Below, one piece after another: positions 6,613-13,136 of a DNA stretch of 30,273 bases. Position 1 is the first letter of the stretch. Every line of letters starts with the position of its first letter. Source of the stretch: an uncultured Ezakiella sp. (lineage in GTDB: Bacteria; Bacillota; Clostridia; Tissierellales; Peptoniphilaceae); NCBI RefSeq assembly GCF_943913045.1, contig NZ_CALTVH010000015.1:1-30273 (forward strand). Reading direction: 5' to 3'. A program made the position numbers and the translations under genes. Below the pieces are notes generated by a model, which was given only the letters and a program-made list of their open reading frames with translations, was not told where the DNA came from and did no database searches.

Positions 6613-7380
6613 ATGAAAAAACCAATAATTATATTGTTAGTATTTGCAGCGACCTTATCATTTGTGGCTTGCAAGAATGACTCAGTCGAAGATATCACAA
6701 AGGCTTGGGACACCCCGACCTATGTAGAGGTCTTAACGCAAATTAAAAACCCAGAGGATAGGGACTTGCTGGTAATCGACCAAGACTTGATTCTCTTTGA
6801 CCAAGAGAACAAGGGCAAGATTTCTGAATTCTATAGGGATACAAAGACTTTTATAGGTGAGAGCGACGAGTTTGTCGAACGCTATGGCTACTATTATATT
6901 GATGGAATGGTAAACTTCACAACTCCAGGCTCCAACTGGGCTTGGACTGAAACCGATGATGAGAAGACCAACCGCTATCAAGAACTCCAAGAAGCCTTTT
7001 TGGCTTGCAAGGATATTTTAAAAGCAGATAAAAAGTCCAACACCGAGCTTATTTACAATGCCAAGGTCAAGGGCAAGGACCTAAGAGGCCTGCATGAATA
7101 TTTCAAGGACCTAAAGACCAATGAAGACGTGGACTTGCGTTTTTACCTTGACAAGACCAATGGCAAGTATATGATCAAGCGCCTTTACCTTAAGGGAATG
7201 GACGGAGAAAATGAAAGACTTAAGGAAAGCTATGTCATGAATATTGACAGTCAAAAGTCAATCACGATTCCAAAGTCCTTGGCCCTGCACATGATTACAA
7301 ATGGCTACAAGGTTGACAAGGACAATGCCATTACCACCAAGGAAGAGGCTGAAAGAAAAGGCTACAAGCCAATAAAATGA
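6613..7380 (+). CDS. Putative lipoprotein, function unknown
   Basis: I place the start at the ATG at 6613. An upstream in-frame ATG at 6586 would put charged residues before the signal peptide and overlap the previous gene, while AAGGTG at 6596 can serve the later start. The product is 255 residues, beginning MKKPIIILLVFAATLSFVAC, a lipoprotein signal with Cys20 as the lipid site. The remainder is hydrophilic, rich in Lys/Asp/Glu, with no motif I recognise. It follows the exported glycosidase-family protein by 7 bases, so both probably act outside the membrane. Strain-to-strain conservation is unknown to me. Confidence 0.75.
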   Translation: MKKPIIILLVFAATLSFVACKNDSVEDITKAWDTPTYVEVLTQIKNPEDRDLLVIDQDLILFDQENKGKISEFYRDTKTFIGESDEFVERYGYYYIDGMVNFTTPGSNWAWTETDDEKTNRYQELQEAFLACKDILKADKKSNTELIYNAKVKGKDLRGLHEYFKDLKTNEDVDLRFYLDKTNGKYMIKRLYLKGMDGENERLKESYVMNIDSQKSITIPKSLALHMITNGYKVDKDNAITTKEEAERKGYKPIK

Positions 7381-7388
7381 GGTAGTTT

Positions 7389-7643
7389 ATGATAGAAAGA
7401 GAATTTACAATTACAGATTCAATAGGCATCCACGCCAGACCAGCTGCACTTTTGGTTAATATGGTCAAGGGCTTGGGCCTAGACGTAGAAATTGAAAAAA
7501 ATGGCAAGACAGCCAAGGCAAATAGCCTAATCGGCCTAATGGGCCTTGCAGCCAAGGCAGGGGACACCATCAAGGTTAGACTTGCAGACGGCAACGAAGA
7601 AGCCTTGGATAAGATCATGGAGTTTTTAAAAGAGAATTTATAA
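7389..7643 (+). CDS. ptsH: HPr phosphocarrier protein
   Basis: An 84-residue HPr. The phosphorylation site His15 is in GIHARPA, and the regulatory Ser46 in NSLIGLMGL, the target of HPr kinase in Firmicutes. Both being present argues for a true HPr rather than Crh, which lacks the histidine. HPr relays phosphate from enzyme I to PTS permeases and, as P-Ser-HPr, drives carbon catabolite control. A GAGGTAG site precedes the ATG. No enzyme I gene follows; instead HPr sits between a lipoprotein and an ATP-grasp ligase gene, an unusual location. Its stop overlaps the next start (TAATG). Confidence 0.92.
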   Translation: MIEREFTITDSIGIHARPAALLVNMVKGLGLDVEIEKNGKTAKANSLIGLMGLAAKAGDTIKVRLADGNEEALDKIMEFLKENL

Positions 7644-8842
7644 TGGATTTTAAAGCAATTATTTTAGGGACAGATATAAATGCATATTCTATGGCCAGGT
7701 CTGTTCACATGGAGTATGGCCAATCTTCCATTGCCCTTGGCGTGTCTAGGCTCAAGTACACAGACGCTTCCAAGATTGTCCAGGTAAACACTTATCCGGA
7801 TTTCGATGGTCATGGCTTTAGATCTGGCATAGAAAAATTTATTAAGGACCAAGGCCAGGCCTTGATTGACCAAGGAATAAAGCTGCTTTTGCTACCATGC
7901 AGCGATGGCTATGTTAAACTTGCAATTGAAAACCGCGAGTTTTTGGAAAAATATTTTTTATTTAACCTGGTCAGCCAAGATATGCAGGAAAAACTTGAAA
8001 ACAAGGTCGATTTTTATAAACTTGCAGAAGAACATGGACTTCCATACCCCAAGACTTTTGTAATAGAAAAAGCCGAGGATTTTGAAGATTGCAAGCTGAC
8101 TCCACCATTGGCAGTTAAGACCAATGATTCGATTTCCTATGCCCATATAGATTTTCTTGGTAAAAAGAAGGCCTACAGGGCTGAGACTCTGGATGAAGCG
8201 CGTGAAATTATAAAGACTATTTATGACCACGGCTATGTGGGAGAGATTATAATCCAAGACTTTATTCCAGGCGATTCAAAGGACATGGGAGTTTTAAATG
8301 CCTATGTGGATTCCAAGGGCAAGGTGACCTTACTATCCTATGCAAAATGTGTTTTAGACGAGTGCCTGCCAAGTCAAATTGGCAACTACAATGCACTTTT
8401 CTCAATGGGCAACGCCAAGCTCTACGAGGAAATTGAAAAGTTTTTGACGGATATAGATTACAGGGGTTTTGCAAACTTTGACTTTAAGTACGATTGCAGG
8501 AACGGTGAGTATAAGGTTTTTGAAATCAACCTCCGCCAAGGAAGGTCTTCATTTGTGGTGACGGCCAGCGGAGAAAACTTAGCCAAGTATGTTATAGAAG
8601 ACCTTGTCTATGAAAATTCTCTGCCGCAAGTGCGCAACGAAAAGCCGGCTCTATGGCTCTTTTGTGCCAAGAGTGTCTTGAAAAAATATGCGGACAAGGA
8701 AGACCTAGAACTCATAAAGCCCTATATAAAAAATGCAACTTACACTTGCAATTATAAAAAAGACCAGAATTTAAAAAGATTTTTACATCACATGCGGAGA
8801 ATCTTTTCTACAAAAAAATATTACAAGATTTATCAAAATTAA
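7643..8842 (+). CDS. ATP-grasp carboxylate-amine ligase
   Basis: A 399-residue ATP-grasp enzyme, start overlapping the HPr stop by one base. The N-terminal part (1-110) is the Rossmann-like pre-ATP-grasp region. Residues 125-330 form the ATP-grasp fold, with the metal and ATP binding stretch KVFEINLRQGRSSFV near 290-305. It resembles the branch of carboxylate-amine ligases containing D-aspartate ligase, which adds D-Asp to the lysine side chain of peptidoglycan precursors. Because MurE in this window looks non-diaminopimelate, a role in wall cross-bridge formation with a D-amino acid is plausible, but the substrate is inferred. Peptide or natural-product ligation is the alternative. A terminator follows at once. 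Confidence 0.75.
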   Translation: MDFKAIILGTDINAYSMARSVHMEYGQSSIALGVSRLKYTDASKIVQVNTYPDFDGHGFRSGIEKFIKDQGQALIDQGIKLLLLPCSDGYVKLAIENREFLEKYFLFNLVSQDMQEKLENKVDFYKLAEEHGLPYPKTFVIEKAEDFEDCKLTPPLAVKTNDSISYAHIDFLGKKKAYRAETLDEAREIIKTIYDHGYVGEIIIQDFIPGDSKDMGVLNAYVDSKGKVTLLSYAKCVLDECLPSQIGNYNALFSMGNAKLYEEIEKFLTDIDYRGFANFDFKYDCRNGEYKVFEINLRQGRSSFVVTASGENLAKYVIEDLVYENSLPQVRNEKPALWLFCAKSVLKKYADKEDLELIKPYIKNATYTCNYKKDQNLKRFLHHMRRIFSTKKYYKIYQN

Positions 8843-8867
8843 CCCATGCTAGCAAGCGTGGGTTTTT
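8841..8867 (+). terminator. Rho-independent terminator
   Basis: CCCATGCT (8843-8850) pairs with AGCGTGGG (8855-8862), loop AGCA, extended by AA/TT, followed by TTTTT. It begins within the stop codon of the ATP-grasp gene and ends that operon. Confidence 0.8.
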
Positions 8868-8869
8868 GC

Positions 8870-8898
8870 TTGAAGTTTTTTCCCTTCTGGTTTATAAT
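8870..8898 (+). promoter_or_regulatory. Promoter of the GNAT-dnaD-dnaI group
   Basis: TTGAAG (8870-8875), 17 bp, TATAAT (8893-8898). The bases after the -35 (TTGAAG plus a run of Ts) match the promoter at 15655-15683 closely. The predicted start of transcription, about 7 bases after the -10, falls at or next to the ATG at 8905. Confidence 0.65.
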
Positions 8899-8904
8899 TT
8901 AACT

Positions 8905-9468
8905 ATGAATAATTTTTTCTTCGATCAAATGACCTTGGATCACGTCTTGGCCATGAGGACTTGGGGGGGCAATGAAAATCCGCTCCTAAAGTCTTATGAT
9001 TTTTGGCCGCGGACTCCAGAGGAGTGCATGTACTGGCACCATGAAAAGACCAAGCATGACTACAATGAGTATTATGTCTATGGACTTAATGACCAGGTCA
9101 TTTGTTATTTATCTATAAAAAACATTGACAGGGAAGAGGGTGCTGCCAGGCTGGGCCTAGTCATGGATCCCAACTTCCAGGGCCAAGGCTATGGCTATGA
9201 GATCATGAAAGATTTTTTGAAAAAATATTTTTCATGGGGCTTTAAGAAGATGGATTTAACTGTGGCCACCTTTAATAAAAGGGCCATCAATTTATATAAA
9301 AAACTGGGCTTTAAATATATAAAGCGGTCTTATTCTTTTTTTGATGGGAAGAGATCTTATATCACAAGCGATATGAAAAAGTACTTTATATTCTTGCCTG
9401 GGATTACAATTTGCAAGAACTATCTCATGGAAATAGGAGGTGATGGGTGTGAGATTTACAGAAGCTGA
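8905..9468 (+). CDS. GNAT family N-acetyltransferase
   Basis: A 187-residue acetyltransferase. The acetyl-CoA binding motif A is visible as VMDPNFQGQGYGYEIM (about 94-109; QGQGYG is the pyrophosphate loop), followed by the motif B-like block FNKRAINLYKKLGFK. The acceptor is unknown; RimJ/RimL-like N-terminal or small-molecule acetylation are both possible. I use the ATG at 8905, since longer forms would begin inside the upstream terminator. There is no ribosome site before it, and the promoter leaves almost no leader. It overlaps the dnaD start by 20 bases, so it may be co-transcribed with the primosome genes. Confidence 0.8.
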   Translation: MNNFFFDQMTLDHVLAMRTWGGNENPLLKSYDFWPRTPEECMYWHHEKTKHDYNEYYVYGLNDQVICYLSIKNIDREEGAARLGLVMDPNFQGQGYGYEIMKDFLKKYFSWGFKKMDLTVATFNKRAINLYKKLGFKYIKRSYSFFDGKRSYITSDMKKYFIFLPGITICKNYLMEIGGDGCEIYRS

Positions 9469-10453
9469 CAACGTGCTACCTGAACGCACGTCGATTTCAA
9501 ATTTATTTTTTTCTACATTTTTACCGGCAGCAGCAGGCAACTTCGTAAAAGTTTATCTCTATGCCTATTATTTGCTTAGAAATAAAATTATGGTGACTGA
9601 CGAAGAGTTTAGAGAGAGCTTGGGCCTTAGCCAAGACGAGGTCGACAAGGCTTTTAACTACTGGGTGGACGAAGGAATTATCAAGAAGGGCACAGAGGGA
9701 GAAATTATTTTCTTTGATGTAGATTCACTGACCCTAAAGAATTTGGCCATGGCTGAAAAGGCTAGTCAGCCAAGCAGACCTTCTATTAGTCCGGAAGAAA
9801 ATCTAATCAAGCTCAACCAAGACCCAATGATTAGGGACTTCTTTAATTCGTGTGACCATATAGTAAGACGCCAGCTGGCTCCAGAAGAAAAGAAGCGCCT
9901 CTTGGGATGGATGGAAGAGTTTAACATGGATACAGAAATGGTCCTTCACGCTATGAGCCTGACCTATGATATGAAAAATATAAAAAACTTGGACTATGTC
10001 AAAGGGATTTTAAGGCGTTGGCATGACCAAGGCAAGACGACCTTGGATGAAGTTATCGACGACATGGATGACTTGGATGCAAATCTAAATTCCCATATAG
10101 AAACTGTGAGGAAGTCTCTAAACATGAAGCACAGGGACATGACCGATGCGGTTGTAAATATAATAAATAAGTGGAAGTATGACTATGGCTACAGTGACGA
10201 TATTATTTCCCTGGCCTGCGCTCAAACAGTAAATATCCGCGAGCCAAATGTGGCCTATGTAAATGCGGTTATAGAAAACTGGCACGACTTGGGAGTAAAG
10301 ACAGCCGAAGAAGCTCTAAAGGCCATAGAAAACAAGCCGACAAAATCATACGAGAAAAAACCTGGCAGCTTTGACTACGATAGCTCAAGGCAAACTGATG
10401 ACTACAATGACGACGACTTAAAAGAGCTTTTGGGATGGAAGGGTGAATTATAA
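9449..10453 (+). CDS. dnaD: DnaD domain primosome protein
   Basis: A 334-residue protein. I choose GTG at 9449: AGGAGG at 9435-9440 is 8 bases upstream, while the ATG at 9443 and GTG at 9440 are too close to it or inside it. An N-terminal winged-helix-like region (about 1-95, RNKIMVTDEEFRESLGL) is followed by two DnaD/DnaB_2 domains, each with the YVxxIxxxW signature: YVKGILRRW (about 180) and YVNAVIENW (about 275). The tail is acidic. DnaD-type proteins help load the replicative helicase at origins and restarted forks. It overlaps dnaI by one base, its expected partner. Confidence 0.88.
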   Translation: MRFTEADNVLPERTSISNLFFSTFLPAAAGNFVKVYLYAYYLLRNKIMVTDEEFRESLGLSQDEVDKAFNYWVDEGIIKKGTEGEIIFFDVDSLTLKNLAMAEKASQPSRPSISPEENLIKLNQDPMIRDFFNSCDHIVRRQLAPEEKKRLLGWMEEFNMDTEMVLHAMSLTYDMKNIKNLDYVKGILRRWHDQGKTTLDEVIDDMDDLDANLNSHIETVRKSLNMKHRDMTDAVVNIINKWKYDYGYSDDIISLACAQTVNIREPNVAYVNAVIENWHDLGVKTAEEALKAIENKPTKSYEKKPGSFDYDSSRQTDDYNDDDLKELLGWKGEL

Positions 10454-11385
10454 TGGATATTAGAAATCAAGTTGAGTCTTTATTCAACGTAAAAAGGCAA
10501 AAAAAATTGACCCAGGCCGGCGAAAATTACAGAAAAATTTTACAGGCTAATCCAGACCTACAAGCCATAGAAGATGAAATGTTAGAGGCCAGTCAAGAGG
10601 TGGCTTTAACAGGTGTATATGATGAAGAAAAAATGGATGCCATCAGTGCAAAAAAAGACAAGCTCTTAAAAAAATTAGGCCTTCAAGGTGCAGACAAGCC
10701 TAAGTTTGACTGTAACATTTGCGAGGACAGGGGTTATGTGGACGGCAAGGTCTGCCAGTGCCTGAAAAAAGAACTCATAAATGCTTACTTCAATTTGGGC
10801 GAAAATGGTGGTATAATAAAGGATAATAACTTTGCCAACTTTGATATAGAAATTTTTGATGACCAGGCCAAGGACGGTTCATCGCCCAGGGCCAATATGG
10901 AAAAAATCTATGAACTGTCTAGAAAGTATGCGGCCAATTTTGAAAATGAAGAAGACTCGCTCTTTTTCTATGGGCCAAGCGGAACTGGTAAGACCTATCT
11001 TACTGGCTGCATTGCAAGTGAGGTAAGGGATAGGGGCTTTACGGTTTTGTATCTAACGGCTATTGAGCTTATGAATTTCTGTAGGGACAGGCAGTTTAAC
11101 TCAGCCGACAACAAGGACTACATGGACCAAAAAGACCAGATGATAAAGACTTGTGATCTTCTCATAATCGATGACCTGGGCACAGAGCAGGCCAACAATA
11201 TGAACGCCGGCTACCTGTATGATATTATCAACTACAGGACCAGCGTAGGCAAAAAGTTTATTATAAATTCCAATCTTAGCCTTATGGATTTATCCAAACG
11301 CTATGCGGATAGGATTTTTTCAAGGATTACTGGAAACTCAAAGAACATTGAATTTATCGGCAGCAACCTGCGGATGAAAAGATAA
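10453..11385 (+). CDS. dnaI: Helicase loader, DnaC/DnaI-like AAA+ ATPase
   Basis: 310 residues. The N-terminal part carries a probable zinc site C87-x2-C90 ... C101-x-C103 (CNIC, CQC), as in DnaI. The AAA+ core has Walker A GPSGTGKT (174-181), Walker B LLIIDD (236-241), a sensor-1 Asn (N273 in INSNL) and arginine-finger candidates R287/R291. It loads the replicative helicase together with DnaD. The start overlaps the dnaD stop as TAATG, so translation is coupled. SerRS follows 26 bases later, probably in the same transcript. Confidence 0.9.
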   Translation: MDIRNQVESLFNVKRQKKLTQAGENYRKILQANPDLQAIEDEMLEASQEVALTGVYDEEKMDAISAKKDKLLKKLGLQGADKPKFDCNICEDRGYVDGKVCQCLKKELINAYFNLGENGGIIKDNNFANFDIEIFDDQAKDGSSPRANMEKIYELSRKYAANFENEEDSLFFYGPSGTGKTYLTGCIASEVRDRGFTVLYLTAIELMNFCRDRQFNSADNKDYMDQKDQMIKTCDLLIIDDLGTEQANNMNAGYLYDIINYRTSVGKKFIINSNLSLMDLSKRYADRIFSRITGNSKNIEFIGSNLRMKR

Positions 11386-11411
11386 ATACTTATACAAGAA
11401 AGGACATAAAA

Positions 11412-12674
11412 ATGCTTGATATTAAAAGAATCAGAATGGATTATGACCAAGTAAAAAAGGCCATTGAAAAACGCAAGGGAACTTTTCCTATTGACCAGGC
11501 CGTGAAACTTGATGAAGAAAGACGCGAAATCATCTCCAAAGTTGAGGACATGAAGAGCGAACAAAATAAAATTTCCAAGGAAATTCCACGCCTCAAAAAA
11601 GAAGGCAAGGACACAGAAGCAATCTTTGCTGACATGAGAAAATTATCCGACGAAATCAAGGGCCTGGACGAAAGACAAAGCCAAGTTGAAAAAGAATTAA
11701 GGGAAACCCTTCTTGAAATTCCAAACACACCTCACGAATCTGTACCTGTTGGTGCTGATGACAGTGAAAATAGGGAAGAATATAAGTTTGGCACCCCACG
11801 CGTCTTTGACTTCGAACCAAAAGCCCACTGGGATTTGGGCACAGACTTAAAATACTTGGACTTTGAAAGGGCCAACAAGATCTCTGGGTCTAGATTTTCA
11901 ATCTTTAGGGGAGAGGGAGCCACACTTCTAAGGGCCATAACCTCCTTTATGCTGGACCTCCACATCCACAAGCACGGCTACCACGAAATGCACTTGCCAA
12001 TTGTGGTCAACCGCGAATCCATGACGGGCACAGGCCAGCTACCAAAGTTTGAAGAAGATATGTACCATGTCAACAGGGACGATTTATTTTTGATTCCGAC
12101 AGCTGAAGTCCCTCTGACAAATTATTTTAGAGATGAAATACTTGACGGCGACGATTTGACTATCGCCATTACAGCTTACACACCTTGCTTTAGAAGAGAG
12201 GCGGGCAGCGCAGGCCGTGATACCAGAGGACTCATAAGAAACCACCAATTCGATAAAGTCGAGCTGGTAAAATTCACCAAGCCAGAAGATTCTTATGAAG
12301 AACTCGAAAAACTTAGAAATGACGCTGAGGATGTTTTAAAACTCTTAAATCTTCCATATAGGGTCGTTACCCTTTGCAGTGGAGACCTAGGATTCTCAGC
12401 AGCAAAAACCTTTGACATAGAAGTCTGGATGCCGTCATATGGCCGTTATGTAGAAATTTCATCCTGCTCCAACTTTGAAGACTATCAAGCACGCAGGTCA
12501 AATATTAAATTCCGTAGAGAAGCCGGAGCAAAACCAGAATTTGTCCACACCCTAAATGGAAGTGGCCTGGCAGTTGGCAGATGCTACGCAGCAATCCTAG
12601 AAAATTTCCAAAATGCAGACGGGACCATCGAAATCCCTGAAGTGCTAAAACCATATATGAACCACAAATTTTAA
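11412..12674 (+). CDS. serS: Seryl-tRNA synthetase
   Basis: 420 residues, normal for the bacterial enzyme that charges tRNA-Ser. The N-terminal long coiled-coil tRNA-binding arm covers about 35-100. The class II core follows: motif 2 FRREAGSAGRDTRGL (260-274) and motif 3 GSGLAVGR (383-390). TGTGQLPKFEED (205-216) is the usual conserved block. The short gap after dnaI leaves no room for a T-box leader, so any serine-responsive attenuation would have to lie further upstream; I see none. A strong terminator follows. Confidence 0.97.
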   Translation: MLDIKRIRMDYDQVKKAIEKRKGTFPIDQAVKLDEERREIISKVEDMKSEQNKISKEIPRLKKEGKDTEAIFADMRKLSDEIKGLDERQSQVEKELRETLLEIPNTPHESVPVGADDSENREEYKFGTPRVFDFEPKAHWDLGTDLKYLDFERANKISGSRFSIFRGEGATLLRAITSFMLDLHIHKHGYHEMHLPIVVNRESMTGTGQLPKFEEDMYHVNRDDLFLIPTAEVPLTNYFRDEILDGDDLTIAITAYTPCFRREAGSAGRDTRGLIRNHQFDKVELVKFTKPEDSYEELEKLRNDAEDVLKLLNLPYRVVTLCSGDLGFSAAKTFDIEVWMPSYGRYVEISSCSNFEDYQARRSNIKFRREAGAKPEFVHTLNGSGLAVGRCYAAILENFQNADGTIEIPEVLKPYMNHKF

Positions 12675-12683
12675 GAAAAATAG

Positions 12684-12710
12684 AACCCTGGATTAAGGTC
12701 CAGGGTTTTT
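12684..12710 (+). terminator. Rho-independent terminator after serS
   Basis: ACCCTGGA (12685-12692) pairs perfectly with TCCAGGGT (12699-12706), loop TTAAGG, then TTTT. Confidence 0.88.
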
Positions 12711-12904
12711 GTGTGGGGAAATAAATATTGAGAAATAATTGAATTTTATTAGGAAAAAATTAACGTAATTATAAATGGCATTTATCTTTTAAATCGCTCT
12801 GCGACTGTAGGGGCGACTTGAAGGAAAATATTGGCATAGTATTTACTTATACCAATGGTATTCATTCTTTTGGGGCGTATCGCGTGTAGGGGCGACTTGC
12901 AGCC

Positions 12905-12948
12905 CTGCCCAAGAGAGCGAGTGGTAACGATGCTCGATTGGTATGCAG
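12905..12948. repeat. Short GA/GA hairpin module, copy B
   Basis: CTGC (12905-12908) pairs with GCAG (12945-12948), CCAA (12909-12912) with TTGG (12938-12941). GA (12913-12914) faces GA (12936-12937), GAGC (12915-12918) pairs with GCTC (12932-12935). A three-base bulge TAT (12942-12944) lies next to the TTGG arm. Copy A (691-729) keeps only the 5' half. Confidence 0.75.
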
Positions 12949-12961
12949 CGACTCACGCAAC

Positions 12962-13040
12962 TTGTTGCCCAAGAAAACAAAATTTTAGGTAGCGTCCGAT
13001 TTATTTTGGACAAAAAATTTTGTTTGATTGGTTGCAACAA
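12962..13040. repeat. Long GA/GA hairpin module, copy B
   Basis: TTGTTGC (12962-12968) pairs with GCAACAA (13034-13040), CCAA (12969-12972) with TTGG (13028-13031). GA (12973-12974) faces GA (13026-13027). AAACAAAATTTT (12975-12986) pairs with AAAATTTTGTTT (13014-13025). The inner GTCC (12994-12997) pairs with GGAC (13008-13011). The overall shape is the same as 835-921, with compensated helix differences. Confidence 0.8.
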
Positions 13041-13060
13041 TCTGAGGAGAATGTGGCCCG

Positions 13061-13099
13061 AAAAATATCGATTACACTGGAGGTGTATGAGATATTTTT
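13061..13099. repeat. GTGGCCCG-associated hairpin, copy B; possible murE terminator
   Basis: AAAAATATC (13061-13069) pairs with GATATTTTT (13091-13099). GAT (13070-13072) faces TGA (13088-13090). TACAC (13073-13077) pairs with GTGTA (13083-13087). It lies 38 bases past the murE stop, and on the minus strand ends in Ts, so it could serve as the murE terminator; I see no other. Confidence 0.7.
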
Positions 13100-13136
13100 A
13101 ATATTACAACCGCGCATAGAATTTAAATAAATATTA

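Larger units (their letters stand above)
12711..13110. repeat. Composite repeat B (shuffled modules of repeat A)
   Basis: A gene-free stretch between serS and murE. From 12799 it holds GTAGGGGCGACTTG, an ATTGGCATA/TATACCAAT hairpin (arms 12830-12838 and 12848-12856, one mismatch), a second GTAGGGGCGACTTG, then three hairpin modules (12905-12948, 12962-13040, 13061-13099). Copy A has the same long and GTGGCCCG modules in the opposite order. An 11-base direct repeat AAATAAATATT occurs at 12719-12729 and 13125-13135 and could be a target duplication, but it is A/T-only. No transposase; minus-strand frames here are spurious. Confidence 0.65.

Noticed and set aside
11386..11411. T-box leader for serS
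   Set aside because: The gap after dnaI is 26 bases, far too short, and no T-box sequence is seen in or before it.
12843..13040. 65-codon minus-strand frame between serS and murE
   Set aside because: It is the translated form of composite repeat B and shares fragments with the frame in repeat A. Its conservation is that of the repeat, not of a protein.
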